Assembly (NCBI GenBank): GCA_035362835.1 | Contig: DAOSDY010000001.1 | Location: 682,001-746,000 of the forward strand | Direction: 5' to 3' | DNA length: 64,000 nucleotides | From: Melioribacteraceae bacterium | GTDB taxonomy: Bacteria > Bacteroidota > Ignavibacteria > Ignavibacteriales > Melioribacteraceae | Part shown: positions 19,201 to 27,952 of the stretch, piece after piece | Layout of the letters: each line of letters begins with the position of its first letter | Position numbering within the stretch: position 1 is the stretch's first letter | Notes under the pieces: generated by a model | Told to the model about the DNA's origin: nothing | The model's database searches: none | The model's input: the letters and a program-made list of their open reading frames with translations, nothing else | Made by a program: the position numbers and the translations under genes

Positions 19201-19834
19201 GGTAGGAGGAATAGTCATTTCTAACATGCTGATTCATTGTAGTAATAGCGTGTTTGTAGGCTGCGCTGTAAAATTCACGGTTGCCTGTTACTTCGGATGC
19301 CCAGAAGAGCAATTCCAGATTCATCATGGTGTCGATTATCATCCAGCCGGCTCTGTCAGCCGTATTCAGCTTTCCCCATGCACGGATAAAATTGCCGTTC
19401 GTGTTGAATCTCTTCAAAAGCATTTCAGCTGCTTTAATTGCGGAATCCCGGTACTTCGGATCACCCGTTTCTTTAAATGCCCTTACAACGGTCGGATAGA
19501 ATATGAATCCCATATCATGTGTATTATCGATCCCCGCATATTGAATAAGCCAGTCGGCATGTTTTAATGCGAGTTCTTTAAGCTTTTCATCATCGGTAAT
19601 TTCGTAGAGATTCCACAATTCACCGCCAAGGAATCCGGAAAGCCAGTTAATACTCTCGTTGAATGTCCACTTGCCGTCTACAGTGTAGACAGGAAATTTA
19701 TTCTGACAGATCTCCTGTTTCTTTATCAGTTGATCCTTTATTAAAGAGATTGCCGATTGCGGTAAAATATTTCCGGCACACAGAATCAAAAAGATCATGA
19801 GAGGCAATATTATCTTCATATTTTTTTTATTCAT
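16289..19834 (-). CDS. GH88-GH2 fusion: unsaturated glucuronyl hydrolase plus beta-glycosidase
   Basis: 1181 residues with a signal peptide (cut near residue 26). Residues about 30-385 are a GH88 alpha/alpha barrel: H106-D107-M-G-F and I-I-D168-T carry the two aspartates needed for hydration of the unsaturated uronyl residue, and W-A-R-G-Q-A-W-G at 238-245 is a GH88 hallmark. From about 400 a complete GH2 enzyme follows: sugar-binding jelly roll (Y-V-N-G-K near 485), Ig-like domain, TIM barrel with acid/base E785 in L-G-N-E and nucleophile candidate E870 in A-E-F-G-G, and a C-terminal sandwich. Both active sites look intact. The enzyme could remove an unsaturated uronyl cap and then the next beta-linked sugar. 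It overlaps both neighbouring lyase genes. Confidence 0.9.
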   Translation of the reverse strand: MNKKNMKIILPLMIFLILCAGNILPQSAISLIKDQLIKKQEICQNKFPVYTVDGKWTFNESINWLSGFLGGELWNLYEITDDEKLKELALKHADWLIQYAGIDNTHDMGFIFYPTVVRAFKETGDPKYRDSAIKAAEMLLKRFNTNGNFIRAWGKLNTADRAGWMIIDTMMNLELLFWASEVTGNREFYSAAYKHAITTMNQHVRNDYSSYHVVEFDVNSGEVIKKRTHQGYGDETTWARGQAWGIHGFAIAYKYTGDERFLNIAVKMADYMIDRLPDDFVPYWDLDLKDEGTIRDASAAAIAAGGFFLISELTELKKDYDRFLGYALKISDSLLENYLFTKSSRKVEEGILLHTVYNFAKDWGKDESFPCGDYYFTETLRKSIVHRKKEKLFEDKLKRQSFPLNDNWFYLEDNIDKPEKLYQSVKEWQKINLPHTWNKFDAVDSQPGYRRGVGWYRKDLYMPALDKNTSVKICFEGVNTYSEVYVNGKIAGGHIGGYLQFDVDITRLLKQSDYNTILVKADNSYNPDIPPSQTSDFVIYGGITRDVHLKILPGTYIDKMQVNISNVSVKSAATGIKIFLKNKAMNNFLTIKILLKNNKNKTVAETQKKIKIQEESAELSLALPELKNPELWSVDNPYLYSVEAILTDGKKVIDSFSERIGYRWFEFRENGPFYLNGKRVLLRGTHRHEDYAGLGNALPDSLHRKDMKMIKEMGANFVRLAHYPQDPEVYRACDELGLLVWDEIPWCRGGMGKEIWKRNVKSYLDEMIDQNYNHPSIIIWSLGNEIYWLPEFPDGDNNDSLRSFLKELNDIAHQKDPARYTAVRKYYEGSDIVDLFSPSIWSGWYSGVYKGYEKAIVDAQKKYKRFFHAEFGGDSHVGRHSELPVTGDGFASPDEWEEKVNQVKISNIANMGDWSESYMVDLFDWYLRYSEQSSSFSGSAQWAFKDFPTPLRPENPIPYMNQKGLLDRNGNPKDAYYVFKSYWNTKDKFCYIESPSGTERSGPKDLKRDVNVFSNCSEVELFLNDVSQGRLKKDITKFPASGLSWSVNFSSGKNILKAVGFCEIGKSAEHQFEVNYSYEKHGTADKIILSYERLKNGNYLITATAVDINGNRALDYNRRIYFSSLGSGELLQNLGTPTGSSVIEMANGKAVIEFKPVPSEEAVIEARNQDFKGSYLKFIGE

Positions 19835-21020
19835 GATCGACCCAGAGAACTGGTTGACGAATAGGATAAGTTCTTATTAATTCCTCATCCGTATAATGAG
19901 CGTTAAGTTTTTTCCAGAGTTCGATATATTTTTTCTCTTTGAAAGCCAGTCCTGCAAATAAAAGGCTCTGCATCCGTACCGGAAGTTCATCGAAATGCAG
20001 CACGTCCTTTTTGAAAGTCCAGAGAGATTTATCCTCCATGAAAGGAAATATAAAATCGAATCCAAGCTTTATGCTTTTACCCGTTTCTGATCTGCAATTC
20101 CAGAAATCAATGTCATTAAGAATACGGGCAATTGTTCCGAATGCTTCTATATTAAAGAGAGAATAGCTATATGGTTTTGTTCTTGAAATTTCTTCCGGAA
20201 AACTTCCGTTGGCGGCCATCTGTTTTTCGAGAATTTCCGAATTGAAGAATTCTTTACAAAACTTAATTTGATCTGCATCATTAATGAGGCGCGCATACAT
20301 AGCAACCTGAGCAACCCACCAAGAACTGTGATTGTTTCCGTTTTCCCTTTCGTCTATTCCATACTGATGAGTTGTCATCCATTCAAGAAAATAGGCGAAC
20401 CATTTTTTAATTTTGCTAAGATTCTCCTTTTCAACAGCGTTCATCTCATAAAGTACTTCAACCGAGCGGGCAACCTCTATCAGATGGATCGCATCGATAA
20501 GTCCGATTCCCCGTCCGGTAACAATTCCTTTGATCGCCTGCGCGTAAAGGAAACTGGGATTCATTTTGGTCTCTTCATTCACAAACCATGCATTAATATG
20601 TTTCAATGCGTGGCGGGCATATTTTTCATCACCGGTTATTTTGAAGGCCGCAGTTAGAGCGGCGGTATGAATAGAGAACCGGATTAAAGATTTGTGGTGC
20701 GCCTCGAAATTATCAGGATTATTAATTCCGTCTTTTCTAATGTAAGGGCCGTCGGGATTATTTGGATCCGGCCACCAGTAGGTCCCTTCAGAATAATAAT
20801 CGTGAATTCCGCCAGCACTCCGCTCGGACTTAAACGATGTTACCGTAACAGGTTCTTCGAGCAAATATTTCTCGGCTGAATTGATTACCCTCTCTTTCTC
20901 GATCGAGACAATTTCCGGATAGCTGATCAATCCGGTTTGCGACTGCGCCGGTATTACAGAACCAGATAAGATTATAATTCTTAGACAGGCATATATCCGA
21001 TAGAACAAATTATAGTTCAT
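19827..21020 (-). CDS. PF05426-type alginate/uronan lyase, second paralogue
   Basis: 397 residues. A hydrophobic N terminus ending P-A-Q suggests export. It shares with its paralogue at 15042-16292 the Y-W-W-P-D-P block (81-86), an N-E-E-T-K-M-N-P segment and G-N-N-H-S-S-W-W (228-235), then R-T-K-P-Y-S-Y with the candidate catalytic Tyr. Divergence elsewhere is large, so the two probably differ in product size or linkage rather than being a recent copy. The stop codon lies eight bases inside the GH88-GH2 gene and the start overlaps the upstream beta-helix gene by four bases, a chain of translational coupling. Confidence 0.83.
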   Translation of the reverse strand: MNYNLFYRIYACLRIIILSGSVIPAQSQTGLISYPEIVSIEKERVINSAEKYLLEEPVTVTSFKSERSAGGIHDYYSEGTYWWPDPNNPDGPYIRKDGINNPDNFEAHHKSLIRFSIHTAALTAAFKITGDEKYARHALKHINAWFVNEETKMNPSFLYAQAIKGIVTGRGIGLIDAIHLIEVARSVEVLYEMNAVEKENLSKIKKWFAYFLEWMTTHQYGIDERENGNNHSSWWVAQVAMYARLINDADQIKFCKEFFNSEILEKQMAANGSFPEEISRTKPYSYSLFNIEAFGTIARILNDIDFWNCRSETGKSIKLGFDFIFPFMEDKSLWTFKKDVLHFDELPVRMQSLLFAGLAFKEKKYIELWKKLNAHYTDEELIRTYPIRQPVLWVDHE

Positions 21021-22903
21021 TTAAGTATTACCATCTTTTTTACAGTATGGAAATTGCCGCAGCGGAGGGAGTAAAAATAAATACCGCTTGAAACATTCAG
21101 CCCAGATATAGAGAACTGTTCATGATAAGAACCGACTTCTTTAAATTCATCTATTAATGTCGCGATCTCTTTACCGAGAAGGTCATAAATTTTTAAGGAA
21201 ACATGACCGGAAACAGGGATTTTAAAACTTATATTGGTTGAAGGATTAAAAGGATTAGGGAAGTTGTCGTAAAGAATAAATTCATCATCGATTAATCCGC
21301 GGCTATTCTCCTTTAGAGAAGTAATAAGCCGTTCATCAAGCTGTGCTTTGTAGAGAGAAGGAGGATTAATTCCGCTTAGATTTGTCCCTTCTATAAAACC
21401 CTGCGGCTGATCATAAGGGGCGCCCTGGGATTTCAGACCGGTGACTTTTCCGGCAAAGTTTCCAACCGAATAGTTCTGTGCCGTGGGCGGCTTCTGAATT
21501 ATAACGGATTTATTCCCTCCCACTTTGCAATTCCATGCAACTGAATTAACCGAAGCCCAGCCGTGACTCGTACCATTGTCGCCCCGGTTATAAAGAGCAA
21601 GGACAATACTGGTGTTAGGGTTATTGAAGGTTATGTTATCAAAGAGGATTCCCTGGCTCCACCACCGGTGTCCCTCGCTCGAGCTATAAGTGTAATCACT
21701 TACATTATTATAGAATATGATACCAGAGACGGTACTGGTTCCGTTCGATACAAAATCATGTCTTCCGTACCTTGTATAGGAATTCTGAACTAGAATCTGC
21801 TGGGAGGCGTGGTACATATTAAAATTGTATCTGCGTTCACCGGTAATTATACTTATCGGGTCAATCGCTTTGCAGTTATCGATAGTTATACGCGATGCAG
21901 TGCTGGTCATAATTCCCGACTGACCGAAATGAAGCATCGTGCAGTTTTTAACCCACGCATCTTCAATCTGCTTCAATTCTATTGCATGCCAAGCGTGATT
22001 CTCGTCGCCGTTTGAATTTTGAGGAGTTCCGGCAGCTTCAATTTCAATTCTCAGGTCCTCAATTCCTATATTGGTTTTTAATCCGCTCCTGGAATATTTA
22101 TAGATATAAGACTGTGAAAGAGATCTGTCTAGTGTATAAAACAGCGGGACATCAACAGTAATTTCATTACCCGAAATACCTGTTATATAACGGTTATAAA
22201 TAATATTGATTGCATCCTGAACAGTCCATGAAGGATCAGTTGCCGTTCCGCCTCCCCCAACGGCATTAATCCATTCTTCAGTTATCGGGTGGTAAATGAT
22301 GATATTATCGCCGACGTTATATGGTGAAGTACTTTCCACTGAAAAACTTTTTGAACCTACAAAAACTGTCTGAGTAGTAATGTTGGTCTTTGAACCGCTC
22401 ACCTGTTCGGACCATCGGGTTAAGCTGCCGCCTCCGGCTATAAGAATCGTCCTTTGATGAGGTATATTCCCTTTACCGAATATGATAGTATGTTTGGAGG
22501 GATCGTCTCCGTCACCTTCGCCTCTGAGGATAATTCCGCTCTGATTAATTCTGATCGTACCGTTAACCTGATAACTGCCTGCTTTGAGAAGCAATGCGCC
22601 TCTGAATCCGTCCTGGCCAACAGGAAGAGCCGCGACTTCATTTATCGCATTCTGAATATGCGCCGTGTTATCGCCCTGGATTGCTTCAATAGTTTTAACG
22701 ACAGGAATGAAAGGGATTTCAATTCCGCCGCCTTTAAATCCGGCGCCGCTGAAATCCGGAATTCGGTTACCTTCACTATCAGAAACATATACCAGTTTCC
22801 CGTCATTCCCGATATAGACAATATTCGATTGCCATGTCTGCGCATTTAATCCGAATGAAAAAAGAATTAGCAAAAGGGAAATATTTAGATATCTGATTCT
22901 CAA
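21017..22903 (-). CDS. Secreted right-handed beta-helix protein with T9SS domain, possible new lyase
   Basis: 628 residues: signal peptide (about 1-21), a pectate-lyase-like beta-helix from about 75 to 500 with many short N-x-x-I/V turns, then a C-terminal sorting domain beginning D-N-F-P-N-P-F-N-P at about 545. Conspicuous conserved-looking blocks are Y-G-R-H-D-F-V (near 380), E-G-H-R-W-W-S-Q-G (near 410) and D-E-N-H-A-W-H-A-I-E. I cannot match these to a named PL family, so the role is inferred only from context: a surface enzyme that cuts the same polymer as PL6. The start is read as TTG at 22903 with GGATG upstream; no in-frame ATG precedes the signal peptide. Confidence 0.8.
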   Translation of the reverse strand: MRIRYLNISLLLILFSFGLNAQTWQSNIVYIGNDGKLVYVSDSEGNRIPDFSGAGFKGGGIEIPFIPVVKTIEAIQGDNTAHIQNAINEVAALPVGQDGFRGALLLKAGSYQVNGTIRINQSGIILRGEGDGDDPSKHTIIFGKGNIPHQRTILIAGGGSLTRWSEQVSGSKTNITTQTVFVGSKSFSVESTSPYNVGDNIIIYHPITEEWINAVGGGGTATDPSWTVQDAINIIYNRYITGISGNEITVDVPLFYTLDRSLSQSYIYKYSRSGLKTNIGIEDLRIEIEAAGTPQNSNGDENHAWHAIELKQIEDAWVKNCTMLHFGQSGIMTSTASRITIDNCKAIDPISIITGERRYNFNMYHASQQILVQNSYTRYGRHDFVSNGTSTVSGIIFYNNVSDYTYSSSEGHRWWSQGILFDNITFNNPNTSIVLALYNRGDNGTSHGWASVNSVAWNCKVGGNKSVIIQKPPTAQNYSVGNFAGKVTGLKSQGAPYDQPQGFIEGTNLSGINPPSLYKAQLDERLITSLKENSRGLIDDEFILYDNFPNPFNPSTNISFKIPVSGHVSLKIYDLLGKEIATLIDEFKEVGSYHEQFSISGLNVSSGIYFYSLRCGNFHTVKKMVILK

Positions 22904-22961
22904 ATGAACATCCGTATATTTTTTTTAACACCGGTATTATTAAAACCGGCAAAAAGAAAAT

Positions 22962-24722
22962 CTACTTGAGGACTACCATCTTCTTAGTCTCGGAAAATTT
23001 ACCGGCAGTTAGTTTATAAAAAAAAACACCGCTCGGCAGGCTGTAATTAACAGCGGAAAATTTTGCCGAATAGATCCCCGGCAAGTAAAGACCTTTCACA
23101 AGTGTTGCAATCTCAGAGCCGGTCAGATCATATACTTTAAGCTCTACATCGGTTAAAGAAATAATTTTGTATGTAATTGTTGTTTCCGGATTAAACGGAT
23201 TTGGATAATTCTGCTCCAGAACAAATTTATCAGGTAAAATCTCATCATTATTTTTAATTGAGGAAACAAGCCGGATAAATTCCGGACCTGTATTATGAGG
23301 CCCGACCGGAGTAATCTTAATTTCCTGATTTGAGAATTCATCGGCACCGATATCATTAGGTTCAATCCTATCCTGTCCTTCAAAATCCCTGGTCACATAT
23401 TTATAATTTGGATCTGAACCGTTTATTGCCGGACTGCCGGAAAGCAGACGGTAGATATTATCCGACCCCTTTGATAATAAAGGAGAGACATTCAGATTAT
23501 TTGAAGGGAGTGTCATTCCGATCGATGTTCCGAAGAAAATATTTTTGGACCAGGTCATATTCAACGGATTATCGGTCAGAGTAACAATCGGTGATTGAGT
23601 AGAATAAAAAATATTGTTGACGATAATGCAGTCGAGCGGCGGTAGAGAAAGTTCAGAATCTTTTCCGGCTCCTATTGCAATAGAATTACGGCTGTTTACA
23701 ACCGTATTGAACGCAACAATTGCCCTTTTTACCTGAAAGTACCGGTTCAAAGGAGAATTCGGTACGCCGTTCATTATAGAGATCGCAGCTTTTAAACTTG
23801 TACCGGCCGAACCTTCTATATAATTATTAAATACTTTATGATCCTCACCAATAATTCTGATTCCGCCTGAATTCGGTTTGTTACCGCAGAAGAAATAATT
23901 ATTTTCAACAGTGCAGCGGTTTCCGTGCCGTAATGTCAATGTACCTTCGCAATCCTTGAATGTATTGTAGCGGTATATATTCTCGCATGATTTATTTGAA
24001 ATTATTTCCGTTTCGCCGTTGCATTGTTCAAAGTAATTGTATTCAACTGTAGTGTAGGAATCCTGCATCGATGTTCCGCTGTCGCCTACACGTATTGTTT
24101 CAGCACCATTATATGGCGGTAATGTATAAGCCGGCCTGAAAGCAAAATAATTATTATCTATAAGGTGATAATTTGGAGTTGATCCGAGCCACACAACAAG
24201 AGTAGTGCCCAGATGATCTTTCCCTTTTAAGTAACAATGATCCACACGGTTATGCGTTCCGTAGAGTGAGATCCATTTGTAATCCTTCGATTTATCAGAA
24301 GGATTGTAATTAACAATCGCGGTATTAGTCAACCTGCAATAATTGCTCAGTAAACTGGAACCGTTCCTGAATTCAATAACAGCACCGGATGAACTGTAGC
24401 CGTCCTTAAAATAGAGTCCGCTTACCTCGAGGTATTTTCCGGCAATCCGTAAAGTTGATGTCCCGGTAAGTATAACCTCGCCGTCTTTTTCAGCGATAAG
24501 ATAAATCCTGCTGGATGATGTTCCATTCGCCTGAAAAACAATCTGCTGATTATTCCAGATTCCTTTAGTCATAACCAGAGTGTCCCCCGGCTGAACAGTA
24601 GAGAGAGCAGCGGAAATCTGCTGTGCTGATGAGACAAAGATTTTTTTCGCCTCTAAATCGGAAAATGCGAGCAGGATTAGAAAAATCTGATATAAATATT
24701 TCATAGAGTTCTTCAATGTCAT
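22962..24722 (-). CDS. PL6 alginate lyase with T9SS sorting domain
   Basis: 586 residues: signal peptide, right-handed parallel beta-helix (about 28-450), and a T9SS C-terminal domain starting near N-Y-P-N-P-F-N-P. The PL6/chondroitinase B active site is complete, with spacing identical to the characterised AlyGC: N205, E237 and E239 (calcium ligands), K244 (base) and R265 (acid) in E-T-E-I-I-S-N-K and L-T-L-R-H-G. It should cleave alginate, or its M-rich or MG blocks, at the cell surface. The start may be the ATG at 24722 or 24704; neither has a strong Shine-Dalgarno. A terminator hairpin lies just upstream, so the gene may depend on read-through. Confidence 0.92.
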   Translation of the reverse strand: MTLKNSMKYLYQIFLILLAFSDLEAKKIFVSSAQQISAALSTVQPGDTLVMTKGIWNNQQIVFQANGTSSSRIYLIAEKDGEVILTGTSTLRIAGKYLEVSGLYFKDGYSSSGAVIEFRNGSSLLSNYCRLTNTAIVNYNPSDKSKDYKWISLYGTHNRVDHCYLKGKDHLGTTLVVWLGSTPNYHLIDNNYFAFRPAYTLPPYNGAETIRVGDSGTSMQDSYTTVEYNYFEQCNGETEIISNKSCENIYRYNTFKDCEGTLTLRHGNRCTVENNYFFCGNKPNSGGIRIIGEDHKVFNNYIEGSAGTSLKAAISIMNGVPNSPLNRYFQVKRAIVAFNTVVNSRNSIAIGAGKDSELSLPPLDCIIVNNIFYSTQSPIVTLTDNPLNMTWSKNIFFGTSIGMTLPSNNLNVSPLLSKGSDNIYRLLSGSPAINGSDPNYKYVTRDFEGQDRIEPNDIGADEFSNQEIKITPVGPHNTGPEFIRLVSSIKNNDEILPDKFVLEQNYPNPFNPETTITYKIISLTDVELKVYDLTGSEIATLVKGLYLPGIYSAKFSAVNYSLPSGVFFYKLTAGKFSETKKMVVLK

Positions 24723-24744
24723 AGCCGAGGATATAAAAAAATGC

Positions 24745-24767
24745 GGGCCGGATATTAAATCCGGCCC
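24745..24767 (-). terminator. Strong intrinsic terminator inside the locus
   Basis: A perfect 9-bp stem GGGCCGGAT/ATCCGGCCC with a 5-base loop. On the minus strand it is followed by GCATTTTTTTATATC. It lies 12 bases past the stop of the G8-like gene and 23 bases before the PL6 start, and so may hold back expression of the enzymes downstream. Confidence 0.85.
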
Positions 24768-24778
24768 TGATTAAAATG

Positions 24779-26350
24779 TTATTTTACTAAAAGCATCTTT
24801 CTTGTCTGGGAGAACCCGTTCGATTTAATCTGATAGAAATAGATACCGCTCGAATAATTTGCAGCATCGAAAGAGACTTTATAAGAACCGGTTTCAAGGT
24901 AACCGTTTACAAGTGATTCAACCTTCTGACCGAGCGCATTGTAAACATCGAGAGTAACATTTCCTGAGACAGGAATTGAGAAATTAATGTTCGTCGTGGG
25001 GTTGAATGGATTCGGATAATTCTGCGACAGACTGAAAGAAGTCGGGATTTCATCCTGCTTCTGAACATCGGCTCCGCCGGTAAGTGTATTTTCAGTTGTG
25101 CCGGTTACTCGTGCAAGTGCAATGTAAATAGTCTGGCCTTCAGCAAGAGGGATAGCAGGAGTAATAATGTCGCCTCCTACAATACTCTGCTCTGCGCCGA
25201 GAGTTGTTGCATGGGGAGTTGTCTGGGGAACAGCTTTCCAGGTTGCTCTATTATCAGTAGAATAAGCTACACGAAGGTTAATATTACCCGCAGCAACACC
25301 GTCATCGGCAGCATAGCCAATTCCGAGAGTATCGATTGTAATAGATCCTGCAGCACCTGTAACGCCGCTTCTTGTATAAGTAATCGCATAGTATCTTACG
25401 CCGGAGACTTTATCGATTCCGCCCTGGAACGCGCTGCTGTTATTGGCATTTCCGGTAATACATTTGACAACCAGTAAATGCCCTGTTGCATTTCCGGGTG
25501 CCTGAGATCCGACAACCACTTTGCGGATACCGCCGTTATCGCCAACACCAAAAGTTCTTCTGACATTGCCGCCGCCATTCGAAAGCCCTCTTCCGAGCCA
25601 TCCTTTTGTATAACTGTTGTTCGATTCACCGGTCAGATTAGATCCGCTTGTAGAGAGATAACCCCAGATCGATTCACCCTCGGTTTCAATAATACCGTTT
25701 GTAAATGTCATCATCGTACCGCCGACAGAAGAGTTGTTGGACATATAGAGATTACCGCTCTTTAGAACAACTTTTCCTGTACCGGTTTTATTAATAACAA
25801 TACTGTTAAATTCCTCGCCATAATAATTTCCTGATGAGGTGCTGGATCGATAGATTGTGTTCTGCAGTCTGATATTTGAATCAGTAGAACCGGCAAATGT
25901 TAGAAGAACCCCGTTTGAAGTGCCTCCACTATTGGACCCGGCGCGGAAGTCAACAGTACCGGTTGCTTCAACAGTCAAATCACCGTGTAATGTCATTAAA
26001 TGTTCAACATAAGTATCTGCATTACCAGCAGGCGATCTGGAATTACATCTGAATCTTCCATTAGGATTAACTTTAACATTACCCAAAATTGTAATACCGC
26101 TTACAGTACCATCCTTTTGGAAATCGAGATTACCGTCAATAGTAACATCTTTGCATTCGGCGTTTGTAACATTTATAGTAACAGTATGCCCGGCTGCAAC
26201 AACAACATCGTCTGCTGCAGTCGGCACAACACCGCCGGTCCATGTTGCCGGATCATTCCAGTTACCGGAAGCCGCGCTTGTCTTCTGCGCGTAAGTTGTT
26301 AAAGAGAATGTTACGAGAAGTGTAAAAACAAGTAATAATAACTTCTTCAT
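24779..26350 (-). CDS. G8-like, beta-rich surface protein with T9SS domain
   Basis: 523 residues. After a signal peptide, the segment S-G-N-W-N-D-P-A-T-W-x-G-G-x-x-P followed by a hydrophobic T-V-T-I strand is the pattern of G8-like beta-helix domains; the middle is rich in Gly, Ser, Thr and Asn, and the last 80 residues are a T9SS sorting domain (N-Y-P-N-P-F-N-P-T-T). There are no catalytic motifs I recognise. It could be a surface adhesin or polysaccharide-binding protein, exposed next to the lyases. I start at 26350, where AGAGGTAAGC provides a near-ideal Shine-Dalgarno, not at the ATG five codons upstream. A strong terminator follows, suggesting this product is made in larger amounts than the enzymes. 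Confidence 0.8.
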   Translation of the reverse strand: MKKLLLLVFTLLVTFSLTTYAQKTSAASGNWNDPATWTGGVVPTAADDVVVAAGHTVTINVTNAECKDVTIDGNLDFQKDGTVSGITILGNVKVNPNGRFRCNSRSPAGNADTYVEHLMTLHGDLTVEATGTVDFRAGSNSGGTSNGVLLTFAGSTDSNIRLQNTIYRSSTSSGNYYGEEFNSIVINKTGTGKVVLKSGNLYMSNNSSVGGTMMTFTNGIIETEGESIWGYLSTSGSNLTGESNNSYTKGWLGRGLSNGGGNVRRTFGVGDNGGIRKVVVGSQAPGNATGHLLVVKCITGNANNSSAFQGGIDKVSGVRYYAITYTRSGVTGAAGSITIDTLGIGYAADDGVAAGNINLRVAYSTDNRATWKAVPQTTPHATTLGAEQSIVGGDIITPAIPLAEGQTIYIALARVTGTTENTLTGGADVQKQDEIPTSFSLSQNYPNPFNPTTNINFSIPVSGNVTLDVYNALGQKVESLVNGYLETGSYKVSFDAANYSSGIYFYQIKSNGFSQTRKMLLVK

Positions 26351-26407
26351 GCTTACCTCTTTCATTTTGTTGATGATATTATTTATTATAGATTATATAT
26401 AAGAGAT

Positions 26408-27928
26408 CTATTTAAGTAAAAAAGTATAACCGATCATCAGGTTATTGGATTTTTCAAAAGCATAATTAGTGTTGCTGAAATAAGAATCGTAATACTTCAG
26501 CACTCTAAGTTCATAAGCAATATCAATCCTTCCGAAGAAGAGATTCAGACTCAGACCCAGGTTATAACTGTTAGCTTCGGGACCTCTATCAGTAACCGCA
26601 GCGCCGTCCGGAATATAAACCTGCGGTATGCTCTGGTAACCGCCGAGGAATGTTAGAAAATCGAACGCCTGATATTCAAACCCGAACCTGATTATATTTC
26701 TGTTCACCCACTTTTTGAATGAAGGGTCGTTCGTTTGAAGATCGAATTCCGCTTTTGAGTAGGGAGCGTATTCATAATCGAATGCGACTACAAATTTATC
26801 AACCGGGTTGAATCCGAGACCGAATGAAAAAATCGCCGGTACCTTGAAATTGTCTACACCGCTTATTGACCCGGTAACAGTTGTTGTATCGTTTGTTACC
26901 TGAGTATAATTCCATTCTCTCTTAAGAGTATATGGTAGGACAGCTTTGATGCCTACTTTGAATCTGTTGAACTCGTAGATCATTCCGAGATTGAAACTTG
27001 TAGAAGAATATTCTGAAGTTCCGCTTTCAAGATATGAGGCGTCGATATATGAGAACATAAATCTCTGCTGGTTGCTTAGAAGGAAATCCCCGACTCTTGA
27101 AATCGACATACGGTCGTCGCTTTCACCCCACATTAGATTAAATCCGGCCCCCAGGAAAAGATCCTCCGTTAGCTCAATTGAAAGTCCGCCTGTAATGTTA
27201 TTCAACGTACCGATTCGTTCTCTCAGATAGCGTGACCACTTCATATTCATTGTTTTGAGACCGTCCACACGGGAAATATCGCCGCCGTATTCGAAGTATC
27301 CGATATGCGGATCGAGGTAAGTATCGTTCCTGTCGAAGTCGTAAAAATTATTATCTACATTAAAAGCAACGGCTGCAACCAGATTCTTTCCGGCAAGAGA
27401 AAAAGGAATTGCTGCGGCAAGATTTGTAAATCCGAATTTGTTCTTCTTCTCGGTCCAGTCGGCGGCATCCTCGCTGAAAGCATCCACACCCAGTTTCGGT
27501 TCTTTCACTAAATAATTATAGTTAGTATCCTGAGCAAGCTGGTAATCCCACTTTCCGTTATTGGCCGGATCGGGTATATAAAGACCTTCGAGATAAAAAG
27601 GAAGAGTGACAAAGTACCGGTCGGGTCTGTAATCCTGGTTCTCTCTCCACTGTCTTGAATAATTATTCGCCGATACTGTGAACTGAATCTGTTTTATTCC
27701 TGAAAGCCCGGCAGGATTTGTGAATAAGGAAGAGATGTCGCCTGAGAGAGCGGTAAAAGCCCCGCCCATCGCAGCGGATTTAACACCGTAGCTTCTGCTT
27801 TCCATCAAACCCTGGAACGAAAAATTATCGCCCCTGTGCTGGGCATTGAGTTCAACATTAGCAATCAGGCAAGCGAAAACCAGCAGGACGCTGATTAAAA
27901 ACTTTTTATTGATATTCGACATTTCCAT
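26408..27928 (-). CDS. FadL/PorV-like outer-membrane barrel
   Basis: 506 residues with a signal peptide (about 1-29). The early block S-A-A-M-G-G-A-F-T-A-L-S-G-D-I-S-S-L-F-T-N-P-A-G-L is the N-terminal signature shared by FadL/TodX (OmpP1) and PorV-type barrels, and the rest shows alternating strands ending in an aromatic/Leu C terminus. Such proteins move hydrophobic compounds or, in T9SS bacteria, shuttle cargo and stay bound to surface proteins. Here it is one of two adjacent barrels, downstream of a TonB receptor and a T9SS protein. Start ATG has AGAGGAG eight bases upstream. Its ligand is unknown. Confidence 0.82.
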   Translation of the reverse strand: MEMSNINKKFLISVLLVFACLIANVELNAQHRGDNFSFQGLMESRSYGVKSAAMGGAFTALSGDISSLFTNPAGLSGIKQIQFTVSANNYSRQWRENQDYRPDRYFVTLPFYLEGLYIPDPANNGKWDYQLAQDTNYNYLVKEPKLGVDAFSEDAADWTEKKNKFGFTNLAAAIPFSLAGKNLVAAVAFNVDNNFYDFDRNDTYLDPHIGYFEYGGDISRVDGLKTMNMKWSRYLRERIGTLNNITGGLSIELTEDLFLGAGFNLMWGESDDRMSISRVGDFLLSNQQRFMFSYIDASYLESGTSEYSSTSFNLGMIYEFNRFKVGIKAVLPYTLKREWNYTQVTNDTTTVTGSISGVDNFKVPAIFSFGLGFNPVDKFVVAFDYEYAPYSKAEFDLQTNDPSFKKWVNRNIIRFGFEYQAFDFLTFLGGYQSIPQVYIPDGAAVTDRGPEANSYNLGLSLNLFFGRIDIAYELRVLKYYDSYFSNTNYAFEKSNNLMIGYTFLLK

Positions 27929-27952
27929 TTTGCTCCTCTGGAAAAAATTTCA

